Source of the DNA: Kitagawia praeruptora
Lineage: Eukaryota > Streptophyta > Magnoliopsida > Apiales > Apiaceae
Direction: 5' to 3'
Assembly (NCBI GenBank): GCA_037693485.1
Contig: CM075348.1
Location: 8,042,501 to 8,106,500, forward strand
DNA length: 64,000 nucleotides
A program made the translations under genes and the position numbers. Positions 1-13,041 of this stretch are shown in pieces. The number at the start of each line of letters is the position of its first letter. Position 1 is the stretch's first letter. The notes below the pieces were generated by a model, which was given only the letters and a program-made list of their open reading frames with translations, did no database searches and had not been told where the DNA came from.

Positions 1-56
1 GTGAAATGGTGTTCATAAATTGAATGATGATCTTATAAAAAGGGGAATTTACAATA

Positions 57-190
57 ATAAGCGTAAGAGGCCGTGTGGAAGTTGCACAGTCCAGCACTTA
101 ATAAGCGTAAGAGGCCGTGTGGAAGTTGCACAGTCCAGCACTTAATAAGCGTAAGAGGCCGTGTGGAAGTTGCACAGTCCAGCACTTAAT
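57..190. repeat. Three tandem copies of a 44-bp unit
   Basis: The motif GCGTAAGAGGCCGTGTGGAA starts at 61, 105 and 149, an exact 44-bp period, and the copies are nearly identical. There are no unique spacers between copies, so it is a simple tandem repeat inside the element remnant. Confidence 0.85.
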
Positions 191-220
191 GTTTCATTTC
201 GGCCCAAGAGTTGCCGAAGG

Positions 221-305
221 AGGATGTAGTGGTAGACCTTCCTCCAGGAGGATGTTAGCAGGTGGCCTTCCTCCAGGGATGATGTTAGCAGGTGGCCTTC
301 ATTCC
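221..305. repeat. Short imperfect tandem repeat, about 28-30 bp, three units
   Basis: GATGTTAGCAGGTGGCCTTC recurs at 251 and 281, and a diverged copy starts at 221. It lies just right of the 44-bp array in the same element remnant. Confidence 0.7.
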
Positions 306-1267
306 TTCTACCGGTAGTAAAAAGGGACGGATACGGAGGGCGACTGATCATCGTGCCTCACGTATTCGGCAACAGTGAAAACCCCTACAATATGTGAATA
401 AAGAATAAATGATAAAGTCAGATTGGTATACTGGAAAGGGAAAATGATATGAAAGATGGAATTATTGTTATAGATGAAGAGAAACTGATTTTATATTAAT
501 TTATAAAAATTGTTACATAAGAAGGAAATGAGATGATGATAGTAAGAGATTTAAGTAAGTATTCATATTATCCTGAGATATTACACTGAAAGATTGTATT
601 GATTGTTATATTTAAGAAGAGAAACTGATACTGTATTATTCTAGATTTCTTTCTTATAATAGTAAGTGGATGATGTATTATTAAATAAGAATTTTGATTC
701 TTCCTTAAAGTCTATAAGTGCTTACCATTTACATATGTATATACATGTATACTTGGTCACATTTTTAAACTCTAGTTATAATAATATCTTGCTGAGCTAT
801 TATAGCTCACTCTTGCTACTTATCTATATACAGCTAGGTATGCCAATACTGCGCAGAACGCCCCGTAAAAGGGTAAGGGAAAGGTGAACTTCTGAGGGCA
901 CGTTAGCATCGATTCCGGAGGTAGATGGCAAGCGCAAGGGGTTTAGTGGTTTTATGTATATTAAGTGTGTAAGTGTGTAAGGTTGTAATAAATTTGGTTG
1001 TTGAAATGCTTCTTGTAGAAGCGTCACTCAACAATGTACTTAAGTATGATTCTGGGTTTGTAATAGCTGTTTAACTCTAAACTTTTATTATGGTGAATGT
1101 TGTTCTCTGAGCATATGACTGGTGTGTGTGTGTGTGTGTATTACTGTGGGGTCAATTGCATAAGTATTAATTATAAAAAAAAAAAAAAAACCCAAGAGAT
1201 ATTGATTTTGAATGGAAGTTGGTCCGTGATGGCCCAGATTCATGACCCCGGATTTGGGGCTGTCACA

Positions 1268-3661
1268 CTTGACACTAACGGACGCTCCAGTAAATCCATA
1301 GAGGTGGCCTACTGTTGGAACTAGATCTTTGTCTACGTATCCCATTTTCTTGTAGACATCATACATCAAAACATTTACAGCACTTCCATTATCCACTAGC
1401 ACTCTGTATATATTCTTCGAGCCAATGCGAACTCGAACCACTAGAGCATCAGAGTGAGGATGATGTACCCACTTCGCATCCTCTTCAGTAAACATGATAT
1501 TTGTGTCTTCCCCCTTGAAAAGCTTTGGGGGTCGCTCTTGCAGATGATGCACATTGGTTAAGGGTCGCCCCTTGGCCTCGCGTGCATACCTTTCTCTAGC
1601 CTTGTTGCTGTCTCCTCCAATATGCGGCCCTCCAATGATCACATGGATGCTATTACCTCGCTCTTCTCTCTCCTTGCGAGGCTCTGTATTTTGGCCCTCA
1701 TGAGGCACAGCATGATACCCTATGCCTGATTTTCCTGAGCTATCTTGATGCTTTTTCACTTCGCGGACCGCCCATTCTGTTAACTTCCCTTCTCGAATCA
1801 AACGATCAATTTGTTCTTTAAGTTGCCAACAGTCCGCTGTATCATGCCCCTTCTGCTCATGAAAATCACAATACTTTGCATTGTTCCATGTTCCTTGTGG
1901 ACCCATAGCACGGGGTTTCGTGAACATTCCTTTATTTGCGTTGACAGCATAAATATGATCAACTGAAGCCACTAAGGGAACAAATTTGTCTTCATCCCTA
2001 GCCGGACGAGCACGAGGTGGGGATCGTCTTGAGGAATCGCGATCCCTTCTCTTCGGGCTCGGGCTACGATCCTGTCTTCGCCTGGGGCTTCGAGAATCCC
2101 TTCTTTTTACCCCTTTGCCCTTACTTCCATTGCTACTGGTCCCAACATTCTTCTTGAGATCTGCCAATGATTTCTCAACTCGCTTAAAAGGCTCAGCGAC
2201 CCGATGCAACTCCGAAAGTGTAACAGGGGTTTGCTCCTGTAATTTCTCCCAGAATTTGGTTCCTTCCCTTACCCCTGCGATAAGAAAATTTTTTACGGCC
2301 TCGTCATTTGCACCTCGAACCCGGGGCACTTCAGCATTGAACCTTTTGAAATAATCATGCAGAGTCTCTCCTTCTTTCTGTTTTATATTTGCCAGCGTGG
2401 ACACAGGAGGTGCATAGAGCATCGAAGATTGGAATTGTTTAATGAAGATATCCACGAGCTGTTCCCAGGAGTCAATGACAACTAGGGACCCTAGCTTTGA
2501 AAACCATTGTTGGGCACTCCCTCTTAACGAGGCCGCAAACAGCCTGCACCTCGCTAATAACGACACCTGGTATACATCCATCTCATTATTGAAGCGAATA
2601 ACGAACTCAGCTGGGTCCGTCTCCCCATTATAGGTCATGTCAGAGTGATGACCACGGAACACTACGGGTAGAGGGGCTGTACGAATTTCATGAGTGAAAG
2701 GCGAGGAGGAACCCATATTGCCGAAGATCCCCTTCTCGCCATTCATCGCATCCAATGCCTTTTTTAAATCTTCTAACTTGTAATCCCCAATTCTCGCCTC
2801 TTTGTCTCCATCCTTTTTTCCTCCAGTGCTTGCATGATGAGATTGAGTCTTTTTTGGAGCACTAGATTCTTCCTGGTCATTCCTGCGATCCTTGTTCTTA
2901 GGGTCTTCTTCGCGATGTTGGGATCGCTCCCGCTCTCGATTGAAAGGGGGTCTGTCCTCGCGATGATGGGACCGCTCACGCTCTCTGCGAGGAGAGGGGG
3001 GTCTGTCATTGCGACGATATGACCGCTCACGATCTTTTTGAGGAGATTCGGGTTGATGAGAGCCCTTACTCTTATCCTTGGGTCCTCCATCTCTGTTAGT
3101 TTTGAGTTTTTCCAACTTGAGACGAAGATCGTGCTCACTGAGTTTCTTTCCAACACGGTCAAAGACACTAACGGACCGTCCTTCTGACGAGGCGGGCTTC
3201 GCTTTCGATCCCTCTTTATCAATCGTAGCTACTTCCTCCTCCCAATCAGGGTTCGTTCGATCTGTTACTACGTCATCAAAGTCCCCAACTAGATTTTTGG
3301 TGGGACCCTTGCTGCTTTCTGGTTGATGATTTCGATCCCCTGTCCTCGTATTCCTCTTGAAGCCTCTGGAATTATGTCGCTTCTCCATCTTGGCCACCGA
3401 AGCCCTCACCTCAATCATTTGATCGCCAAGGCCTTTCAAGAAAGACATGACGTCGCCAGGCAAGGCTGTCTGTTGGACAACAGGGGGGGTCTGCTCCTTT
3501 TCAAATTCGTCCTCGAACTCTCCCTCGATTCCTTCTCTGTGCACTTCGCTCTCTGATGGGTTCTTCTTACGGGGGTTATCCTTATTCCTCCTATGTGACC
3601 CCGGGGTCTCCCCCTCTCCGTTCCTCTTCTTGTGAGATTTAGTCATCGTTCTCCCAATCAA
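1268..3661 (-). pseudogene. Ty3/gypsy gag with truncated protease (Tat-like)
   Basis: The open frame runs leftward from an ATG at 3661; a second in-frame ATG six residues on starts MTKSHKKRN and is an equally good start. The N-terminal half is charged and low in complexity (many RSHHRED-type stretches). A retrotransposon gag core follows (WFSKLGSLVVIDSWEQLVD, then NIKQKEGETLHDYFKRFNAE). Next comes a CDFHEQKGHDTADC zinc-knuckle-like motif and then an aspartic-protease active site, VLVDNGSAVNVLMY. Gag packages element RNA and the protease matures the polyprotein. Homology stops at GFTGASVSVK, where the frame runs into the foreign sequence at 1267, so the rest of protease and all of RT, RNase H and integrase are missing. 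Tat-like placement is from family knowledge. Confidence 0.85.
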
Positions 3662-3689
3662 TGACTAGGCCCCTCCTTCTAGCGCCAAA

Positions 3690-4415
3690 TGTTATAGGGA
3701 GAATATTGTATAACAATATTTATGGAGGTTGCTGGATTTACGGAGCAAAATACGGATATTTTGCTATAAGAAGAATTGGGATTAGGGTTTTGTGTTTATT
3801 GATGTGGCTGCTCTTGTATATTGATAATCAGTGGTGAACTGTTTCTCATGCTTTACAAGATGCCTACGTACCCTATTTATAGGGATCAAGCCATACGTAG
3901 TTCTCTTGGAGAAGAAGTTATCTAGATGGGCTAGGGTTTTTATGGGCTCGGCTTAGCCCAGATCCACTAGTCATCTCCTTGGGTTATTTTTCTACCCATT
4001 TACTCGGTCCATGACCCATAAAGGGGAACCTGCTGCTTGTGTAATGCTATAATTTATCTTTACTGGCGAAACGGACTGGACGACCTCACATGCGACCTCG
4101 CTGGGTCTGGCCATGCGAGGCGATCCTCACTGTATGGAGATATCCTACTTATGCGACCTCGCTGGGCCTGACCATAAGCCTTCATAGTAACATACTAGGC
4201 CACGCTGGACCTCTAGGCCTCGCTAGACCTCGCGAACTGCGACCCTGCTACTAGGGATCGCTGGCGACCCGCTGTATAAAAATAATATGATGAATCCTCT
4301 CATGATGGCGAACTTTAATGACCCATTCCTTATTCTTAGGCCCATTATGTGAGATGTACTGATATTCTTAGCCCATTAGGCCTGTTTAGGACTTATGCCA
4401 AATTCAGGCATAACA
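3690..4415 (-). repeat. 5' LTR of the truncated gypsy element
   Basis: Bounded by TGTTAT at 3690 and ATAACA at 4415, a matched TG...CA inverted terminus, 726 bp. On the minus strand it is followed immediately by TTTGGCGCTAGAAGGAGGGG (about 3670-3688), a plausible primer-binding site, and then by the gag start. The second LTR is not in the window because the element is cut at 1267, so no target duplication can be checked. Confidence 0.75.
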
Positions 4416-4848
4416 ATGGGATTAGTTAAATGAGGAAAGATTGAGAAATTAGGGCAATATATGGATGTATCTATATGCTTATACCCTTTCCAGAAGGTCT
4501 GGGGAATATTTTTCTTATGTAAATCAATTATCCTTCCATTATACGTCATTTTTGGTTCCTTATACTATTAAAAAAGTATTTCAATATTTATTTTTTTGAA
4601 GTCATATTTCAATATTATTATACATTATGTTGAATGACACTTCATTCATTAAGATATATTAAATAATACTTTACTCTTATTAATTAAGAGTTGTAACGTT
4701 AGCATTTAACTAGCATTAAAACCCGTACGAGGCACGGGTCTGCTACTTAAACTATATTTTTTAATCAAATTATTCAGAATCAATATTGGTTGAAATATGT
4801 ACGTGATTGTTTTTCATTGAGTTTTTCTTGTTAGTGGCATATGTGATT
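4416..4848. other. Intergenic AT-rich spacer with one Helitron-type hairpin end
   Basis: No gene is visible. At 4709-4739 ACTAG is followed by a hairpin of the form ACCCGTACGAGGCACGGGT. Read on the minus strand this is a hairpin followed by CTAGT, the 3' terminus pattern of plant Helitrons. Positions 4841-4848 (ATGTGATT) are the left target duplication of the adjacent MITE. Confidence 0.5.
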
Positions 4849-5261
4849 AGGGTTATGTATCAAACGGGCCACCCATTTTGTTCAAAACTATCAATTAGGC
4901 CACCCAATTAAAAACTATATCATTTAAACCACCTAAATCACAATATATATCACTTAGACCACCCAGTTTAAAAAAAGTTAACAAATTGAACATAAAATAA
5001 TAATAATAGACCCCCTGTATATCCCAAATAAACATCCAAGCTCGGTTTTTTCTGAATCTTCGGTAAATGTAGGTGGCTATTTATGTGCATACATGCGGGC
5101 TCACTATTATTATTTTATATTCAATTTGTTAACTTTTTTTTAAATGGGTGGTCTAAGTGATATATATTATGATTTAGGTGGTTTAAATGATATAATTTTT
5201 AATTGGGTGGCCTAATTGATAGTTTTGAACGAAATGAGTGGCCCGTTTGATACATAACCCT
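4849..5261. mobile_element. MITE with long terminal inverted repeats
   Basis: The 413-bp element has arms of about 120 bp: AGGGTTATGTATCAAACGGG at the left is matched in reverse complement at the right end. It is flanked by the perfect 8-bp duplication ATGTGATT (4841-4848 and 5262-5269); a ninth base T could also be included. It is non-coding. The duplication length fits a hAT- or Mutator-mobilised MITE, and the superfamily is not settled. Confidence 0.85.
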
Positions 5262-5269
5262 ATGTGATT

Positions 5270-6708
5270 ATTGTGTACTTACTTAAATATGTTCAAGTTT
5301 GTACTTTAGAAACTAATACGAGTAATACTGATAGCAATCATGTCAGTTTTTAATTTTGTTGTGGGTCATAGAATATAATTTCAGTGTTATGTGGGTGTTG
5401 TCTAATTAAGATGATTTTTCAGAGCACCTACAATCCTAAACATTCTTAAAAAATGATGCATCCATTTAGCTGATCTCCAATAATATTTAAGGTAAAAACA
5501 AAATACTCTTCAAGATGTTGCATTATGAGAATGTAGGTTTCAGTCCTGTTTCTAATAAAAAATCTTCGTAAATCTTCTAAAATGCTTCTCAGGTCTCGTG
5601 CTTACTTCTTAAAACCACATTTCTAACTGTTTTATTTGTTTTCATCTAATTTCTTGCCTTTGTTTCTCTTCCAATGTCTGTTTGACTTCCATCGAGTCAC
5701 CTCCATAATTAAAATAACATATATAATATACGATCATTTCTTTCTACATAATGTCATAGTTTACATTAAACATTAGCAAATTTGTATGTAAAAGGTAATG
5801 TGTTATTTATAGAATTCGTTTTTCTAAAGCCAAATATTTTTACGACCCGAATTGTTTGACTAATAAATTATTGTATGTTGTGTAGTAATACACAATTTTC
5901 ATTTTACGTTAACATCTCAATATTTTTTACTCTAATATATTGTTAGATAATATCCATTATATTAATTATAATGTCGTTTTATAGCCCAATTGTGTATTTT
6001 ACGTAATTCTTTAATTGCTAAATGATAAAAGAGTCCAAAACTCATTTAAGATCCAGTAATATTTAATTAATAATATTTCATCAATATCACACACATACAT
6101 ATTGTGTGTATGATTTAAAATACATGTGAATGTGTGGCATAATGGTATGAAGATGCACAATTTAACTCGGTGTTCCAAGTTCAATTAGAATTGAAAATAA
6201 TACTTCTATATATAAATAGGAACTTAGGGGTAAATTGGTGTTTTTCAATCATGAATAAAGTACTTTAGTTATTGACTTGGTTTTATATTTAATACTTTTC
6301 ATAAAAAAACAATATGCATTTCATTTTTTTTATTTATATAAAACCAAATATTGCCCCGCTTGTGCAGTACACGTAGATATATCATGTGTATTATTGAAAA
6401 CACGTATAGATGAGTGCTTAGGTTGTTTAAGAGAATAACAGGTATATAGTAATTTATTATTATTATTTTGTTGATTGTTATTGTTATTACAATTTTATAA
6501 TATAATCAAATCATATACTATGTACCAATAATTAATATTTTGATATAATATATTATAGTCCAAATCAATAAATGTAAAAGTAAAATCAGGACAAAAATTT
6601 ATTAGTGTGTCGCACTAATTAAAATATTCACACACACATCCAAATTGGACTTTTCATGTACATTAAAAAGTCTCACCGTTTTTTTTCTTGTGTTGGCCTA
6701 TTATATAT
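5270..6708. other. AT-rich intergenic sequence, no gene seen
   Basis: Only short chance frames are present. I see no exon-like conserved motif, RNA gene or clear element boundary in this stretch. Confidence 0.6.
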
Positions 6709-7267
6709 ACTAGCATTTTGCCCGTACTTCGTACACGGCATTCATTTAATTTAAAATGATAATACCAAAAATTTAACAAATTTGATTGATTTCTTAAAAC
6801 ATTTTATTTAATTTAAATCGACAATACCAAAAATTTAACAAATTTGATTGATTTCTTAAAAAGATATTGTATGTAATTATATAAATAATCAATTCTTAAA
6901 AAGATATTCTATATAGTTATATAAGTATTTAATAAAATAATGATATGATAAAATTTATATAAAAAAGTAGCATACAATTGTATTTTAACAATGTTGAAAA
7001 TTTATTTAATCCATCAAAATCTGCAATAAAAGAGTAATAAATATTTTTACAAATATTGTTCTCTAATTGAAAACAATAATAAATTGTCTTCATTATTCAA
7101 ATGCGGAAATGATAATCACTTCACCCCAATGACTCCAAAACATTAAACCTCATATAACATCAATAACATATTGTATTAACTATGAGACCTCATAGTTAAT
7201 ATAATATGTAAATGTTGGAGAACAATGAGACCACATTTCAAGCAATTTTTTATTTTATTTTTTGTTT

Positions 7268-7545
7268 ATTTTTTTTATGAATGGATAGAGGGTAGAATTA
7301 TAAGACTTTTTTGTGAAGATGCCCCTAGCGGGGCCCTTTAAAAAAGCTTGAAATGTAGTGAATATGTGTGTTCTCACTGTTCTCATTTTAATTTTTTTCT
7401 TTTGTTAATTTTTTTTTATGAATAGATAGAGGGTAGAATTATAAGACTTTTTTTGTTAAGATACCCCTAGCGGGGCCCTTTAAAATAGCTTGAAATGTAG
7501 TTAATATGTGTGTTCTCACTGTTCTCATTCTCACCAAAGCGTGAC
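7268..7545. repeat. Two tandem copies of a 141-bp unit
   Basis: Each unit contains GGATAGAGGGTAGAATTATA followed by CCCCTAGCGGGGCCC and TGTGTTCTCACTGTTCTCAT. Units start 141 bp apart (7281 and 7422). The same pair occurs in Helitron-like copy 2 at 21567 and 21711. Confidence 0.8.
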
Positions 7546-9549
7546 CATTAAACTGTATTAGTAAATTCATGTATGAAAATACGGTGTATATATATTATTA
7601 ATATAGATTTTTTTATTAAAAATAAGTAAATTATACAATTAATTAAGAAAGTCAAAATATCAGATAAATATTCTGGTAGACTTATAGTTTATATTCAAAT
7701 TAAGGTCTTTCACAATGGCTCTCGCTTTCTGAAATTATTAGAATTTTTATTTTATTCACTTTATTATATTAAAAGTATGTTCTTATTGAAAAGAATATAA
7801 TAATTTGAATTTGAATATATTTTTAAACTACTTATTTTGATGGGTTGTTAATTTTTTCTTGATCAACTTAGAGGGGTGACCAAAAACAAAATTAATGTGA
7901 ATACATAAACCCATTACCCACGTTATGATAAACAGTACCTATAAAATGGAAGTTGCTTATGTGGTTCAGGCTTGTTAATTACTTCAATACTTTATTAGCT
8001 TGATCATCATGTAGACCATCTTTCTTTTTATCACTTATGTTGCTGCTATGTAGTCTATCTGTAACTAACATCTTTCTTTTTATCACTTATGTTGTGGCTA
8101 TGTAGTCTATCTATAACTAAACATCTCTCTCTGCTTGTAATCTATATTTATAAATGCAAACTTCTTCTTGTATTGTATTTTGTTTTCAATATTTAAAATT
8201 ATGTAGCTGGAGGAGAAGAGAAAGGCTGGAGGTACAATCGTAATACTACAGCATTACTGAAAATAAGTACAATATCATAATAGAATTTTTTGTTTCAATG
8301 TAAATTGGGTCATTCCAAATGTCTTGTAATGACAAAAAGGGGCATTAAAGAAATAAAGAAGATTAAAAAATGAAGGATAATACTGTTTACCAAAAACACA
8401 GGTATCCACAAGAAGCTCACTTATTCACTTTTATCTTCAAATAAAGTATGATTACAAATTATAACAATCACATTTTCCACTACCTATTCTCTCTCAAAAA
8501 GCCAACTAAACTGAAAAAGGGAAAAGTTAGTGCTTTTATATTTTAATGTGGAGCTCAAATGAAAGTGCTAAATATGAGATCATATATGAAGTGAAATTGA
8601 ACGCGAGTAAAGAAGATATTTAGAGCATAAATAAGAGCAATGTTGCCTGACCCAGAGGGCGAAGCTTGTGCCGTGGGTCTGAGCTTTTAAGTATGCTATT
8701 CCATAGTCCCTTCGGAGACATCCGATAAAAAGTATGCTATTCCATAAGACCTTCTGGTACGTAGCATGTCTACCCCATGAACCTTAAGTTGAACAAATTC
8801 ATAAAGAACATAAACTTGCTTGAAAACAAAATAATGTCTATAATGCTAGATGTATCAAATTGAGTCCCAAGATTATTTACAAATAACATGGTGCAAGTAA
8901 CGTGACATCATGATTGGTTGTAACTGATTGTCCACATATTTTTATTTAAATTTAAATATAAAGTGAATATTTTAAAGGTACCTTTCTGGTGTCCTGTATA
9001 TTATTTTAACATCGGGTAATTGATTAAAACTTTAATTCTTAAATGCCAAATCAAAATCAAAACCAAACAAATATTATCCTGTCTAATTTTTAATATTGTG
9101 AAATCAATAAAAACTTAACTTTTAAGGCCAAACTAAAAACCGGAACCAAACATATATGACACGTCCCTACTTCAGGGGGTTGACATGCTAATTTGGTGAA
9201 AACCCCAGCTTTCAATCTGAAAAGTGCAAACATGCGTCAAAATTCATCAGTTTGAAGATTTGAGCGGCTTGGACTTGAAGGTGAAAAATGACAGAGATAG
9301 ATTTGGGTAATGACAAAAAGGAGCATCAAAGAAATAAAGAAAGATAAAAAAATAAAGGATAATAGTAGAGATTTAGATTTGGGTCGATCCAATTGGGTTA
9401 CTCCAAATGTTGTGTAATGACAACAAATAGTATATGTTTAGATTTGGGTCGATCCAATCTAAATTGGATCGCTCCAAATGCTGTGTAATGGTAAAAAGGG
9501 ACATCAAAGAAATAAAGAAGATTAAGAAAATGAAGGATAATAGTATCGC
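7546..9549. other. Non-coding interior of Helitron-like copy 1
   Basis: No gene is visible. The region includes at least two copies (near 8310-8380 and 9300-9540) of a module with GATTTGGGTCGATCCAATC and ACATCAAAGAAATAAAGAAG that also recurs near 11400-13020 and in copy 2. Positions 8640-8800 have above-average GC and a doubled AAGTATGCTATTCCAT, without a recognisable RNA fold. Confidence 0.55.
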
Positions 9550-11110
9550 TGACGGAATTCGAACCTTGAAATTTTAGTAAATAAATTTAATCATGTAATA
9601 TATTTAATCATTAGATCTAACAGTTCTGATTTTTAACTAAAAATCTAATGGGTATTATTCGTTGTATACGAATTTTATTATATTTTGTTAGTGGTTAGAA
9701 GATATAATGTCATATTTTTGGGTATGTATTTAGTAAATAAATTTAACCATGTAATATTTTTAATCATTAGATCTAACGGTTCTAATTTTTAACTAAAAAT
9801 TTAACGAATATTATTCGTTGTATACGAATTTTTATTATATTTTGTTAGTGGTTAGAAGATATGATGTCATATTTTTGGGTATGTATTAATTTCTGCAATA
9901 TTATGTTTTAAATTAAAACTCAAAGTGTTTTAATTAGAGAAAAAAAATTACTGATTGAAATATATGATATTTTAGGTATTTACAAAAATTCGAACCTTGA
10001 AATTTTAGTAAATAAATTTAATCATGTAATATATTTAATCATTAGATCTAACAATTCTAATTTTTAACTAAAAATCTAACGGATATTATTCGTTGTATAC
10101 GAATTTTTATTATATTTTGTTAGTGGTTAGAAGATATGATGTCGTATTTTTGGGTATGTATTAATTACTGCAATATTATGTTTTAAATTAAAAGTCAAAG
10201 TGTTTTAATTAGAGAAAAAAAATTACTGATTGAAATATATGATATTTTAGGTATTTATAAAAATTCGAACCTTGAAATTTTAGTAATTAAATTTAATCAT
10301 GTAATATATTAATCATTAGATATAACAGTTCTAATTTTTAACTAAAAATCTAACGGATATTATTCGTTGTATACAAATTTTTATTATATTTTGTTAGTGG
10401 TTAGAATATGTGATGTCATATTTTTGGGTATGTATTTTGTAAATAAATTTAATCATGTAATATATTTAATCATTAGATCTAACGGTTCTAATTTTTAACT
10501 AAAAATCTAACGGATATTATTCGTTGTATAAGAATTTTTATTATATTTTGTTAGTGGTTAGAAGATATGATATCATATTTTTGTGTACGTATTAATTATT
10601 GCAATATTATGTTTTAAATTAAAATTCAACGTGTTTTAATTAGAGAGAAAAAAAATTATTGATTGGAAGATATGATATTTTAGGTATTTATAAAAATTCG
10701 AACCTTGAAATTTTAGTAAATAAATTTAATCATGTAATATATTTAATCTTTAGATCTAACAGTTCTAATTTTTAAATAAAAATCTAACGGATATTATTCG
10801 TTGTATACGAATTTTTATTATATTTTGTTAGTGATTAGAAGATATGAAGTCATATTTTTGGGTATGTATTTAGTAAATAAATTTAATCATGTAATATATT
10901 TAATCGTTAGATCTAACAGTTCTAATTTTTAACTAAAAATCTAACGGATATTATTGGTTGTATACGAATTTTTATTATATTTTGTTAGTGGTTAGAAGAT
11001 ATGATGTCATATTTTTGGGTATGTATTAATTATTGCAATATTATGTTTTAAATTAAAAGTCAACGTGTTTTAATTGGAGAGAAAAAAATTATTCATTGTA
11101 AGATATGATA
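9550..11110. repeat. Seven-unit array with alternating 156-bp and about 275-bp spacing
   Basis: The anchor TTTAATCATGTAATATATT (the second copy has CC) recurs with its TCATG at 9591, 9747, 10022, 10297, 10453, 10730 and 10887. Spacings are 156, 275, 275, 156, 277 and 157 bp. The long unit is the 156-bp unit plus a block of about 120 bp that begins ATTGCAATATTATG and ends in AATTCGAACCTTGAAATTTT. Only two units occur in copy 2 (24279, 24435). It is non-coding and AT-rich. Confidence 0.85.
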
Positions 11111-11747
11111 TTTTATGTATTTATAAAAGGTAATATCATCAATTATAACTAAACATCTTTTAATTGAAAAAGGCAATCGGCTCATTATCATTAATTATAT
11201 TATTAATAAAAAAATGAAGGATAATAGTAGAGGTTTAGATTTGGGTCACTCTAAATGCTGATTAGAGAGAAAAAAAAATATTGATTGGAAGATATGATAT
11301 TTTAGGTATTTATAATAGGTAATATCATATCAATTATAAGTAAAAATCTTTTAGGGACATCAAAGACATAAAGAAGATTAAAAAAATGAAGGATAATAGC
11401 AGATGTTTAGATTTGGGTCGATCCAATCTAAATTGAGTCGTTCCAAATGCTATGTAATGACAAAAAATAGTAGAGGTTTTGATTTGGGTCGATCCAATCT
11501 AAACTGGGTCGCTCCAAATGCTGTGTAATGACAAAAAAAGACATCAAAAAAATCAAAGAAATAAATAAGTGGGTTAAATTTAAATAATTAATAATATTAA
11601 GTTATCTTTCATTATTATATCGATTAATTTTTTATTGTAACCAGACGGTGTTTTTGTCGACTAAATCCGAAATTTTCAAAACAATGATAATAGATGATGT
11701 CGTGTATATTGAAAATTATGAATAAAGATATTATTTAGTTATTTTGT

Positions 11748-13041
11748 TCATGTTTTGGCTCCATAATTAAAAAACTCTTTTTAATTTTTTAAAAATAAGA
11801 TCAAAGAAATAAAGAAAAAATATTAAAAAACAAAATTAACCACCTATGAGACTTATACAAAAAATTATATATATTTGTTAAATATATATAATAAATTTAC
11901 AAAACAAAAAATCATCAATATAGTTAATCGACGAAAGCACCAATTTAGATTTTATGAATACAAAAATTATTGATTACGCAAACATAAGTATATAATAATA
12001 ATTACTTCAAATAATATAAAAATATAATATATAATATATAATATAAATTATATAATATATAATTTATTTGAACAAAGAAATAAAGAAGATAAAAAAATGA
12101 AGGATAATAATAGAGGTTTAGATTTGGGTCGATCCAATCTAAATTGGGTTGCTCCAAAGTAATGACAAATAGTAGAGGTTTTGATTTGGGCCGATCCAAT
12201 CTAAATTGGGTCACTCCAAATGTTGTGTAATGACAAAAAAGGACATCAAAGAAATAAATGAGATTAAAAAAATGAAGGACAATAGTAGTAATTTTCCTGT
12301 GTAATGACAAAAAAGGACATCAAAGAAATAAAGAATATTAAAAAAATGAAGGGCAATAGTAGTAATTTTCCGAAATGTAATACTAGCAGATCATGTTTTG
12401 GCTCCATAATTAAAAAACTCTTTTTTATTTTTTTAAAAATAAGATCAAAGAAATAAAGAAAAAATATTAAAAAACAAAATTAACCACCTATGAGACTAAT
12501 ATAAAAAATTATATATATTTGTTAAATATATATAATAAATTTACAAAACAAAAAATCATCAATATAGTTAATCGACGAAAGCACCAATTTAGATTTTATG
12601 AATACAAAAATTATTGATTATGCAAACATAATTATATAATAATAATTACTTCAAATAATATAAAAAAATAATATATAATATATAATATATAATATAAATT
12701 ATATAATTTATAATTTATTTGAACAAAGAAATAAAGAAGATAAAAAAATGAAGGATAATAGTAGAGGTTTAGATTTGGGTCGATCCAATCTAAATTGGGT
12801 TGCTCCAAAGTAATGACAAATAGTAGAGGTTTTGATTTGGGCCGATCCAATCTAAATTGGGTCACTCCAAATGTTGTGTAATGACAAAAAAGGACATCAA
12901 AGAAATAAAGGAGATTAAAAAAATGAAGGACAATAGTAGTAATTTTCCTGTGTAATGACAAAAAAGGACATCAAAGAAATAAAGAAGATTAAAAAAATGA
13001 AGGGCAATAGTAGTAATTTTCCGAAATGTAATACTAGCAGA
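11748..13041. repeat. Direct tandem duplication of about 645 bp
   Basis: TCATGTTTTGGCTCCATAAT begins both copies, at 11748 and 12391. Both end in TACTAGCAGA (12390 and about 13041), giving units of 643 and about 651 bp. Because that end is the putative Helitron 5' terminus, the duplication carries the terminus twice. Short minus-strand frames at 12002-12310 and 12632-12961 are translations of the repeat, not genes. Confidence 0.8.

Larger units (their letters stand above)
1..1267 (+). mobile_element. Fragment of an LTR retrotransposon, probably an LTR 3' end
   Basis: No coding region is visible. The segment ends at 1267 with GGATTTGGGGCTGTCACA, which resembles the CA-terminated LTR end of plant Tekay-type chromoviruses (family resemblance from memory). 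Immediately after it the reading frame of a different, minus-strand gypsy gag begins, so 1267/1268 is a junction between two elements. Inside are two small tandem arrays (57-190, 221-305), a TG run near 1121-1138 and a run of A near 1179. The left boundary, a primer site and a matching second LTR are not visible, so it could be a solo LTR, a truncated LTR or 3' untranslated element sequence. Confidence 0.4.

Noticed and set aside
57..190. Possible CRISPR-like array
   Set aside because: The 44-bp copies abut directly without unique spacers, and the window is plant DNA.
8640..8800. Possible SINE or small structured RNA
   Set aside because: GC is higher and a 16-base motif is doubled, but no A/B box pair or stable fold is evident by eye.
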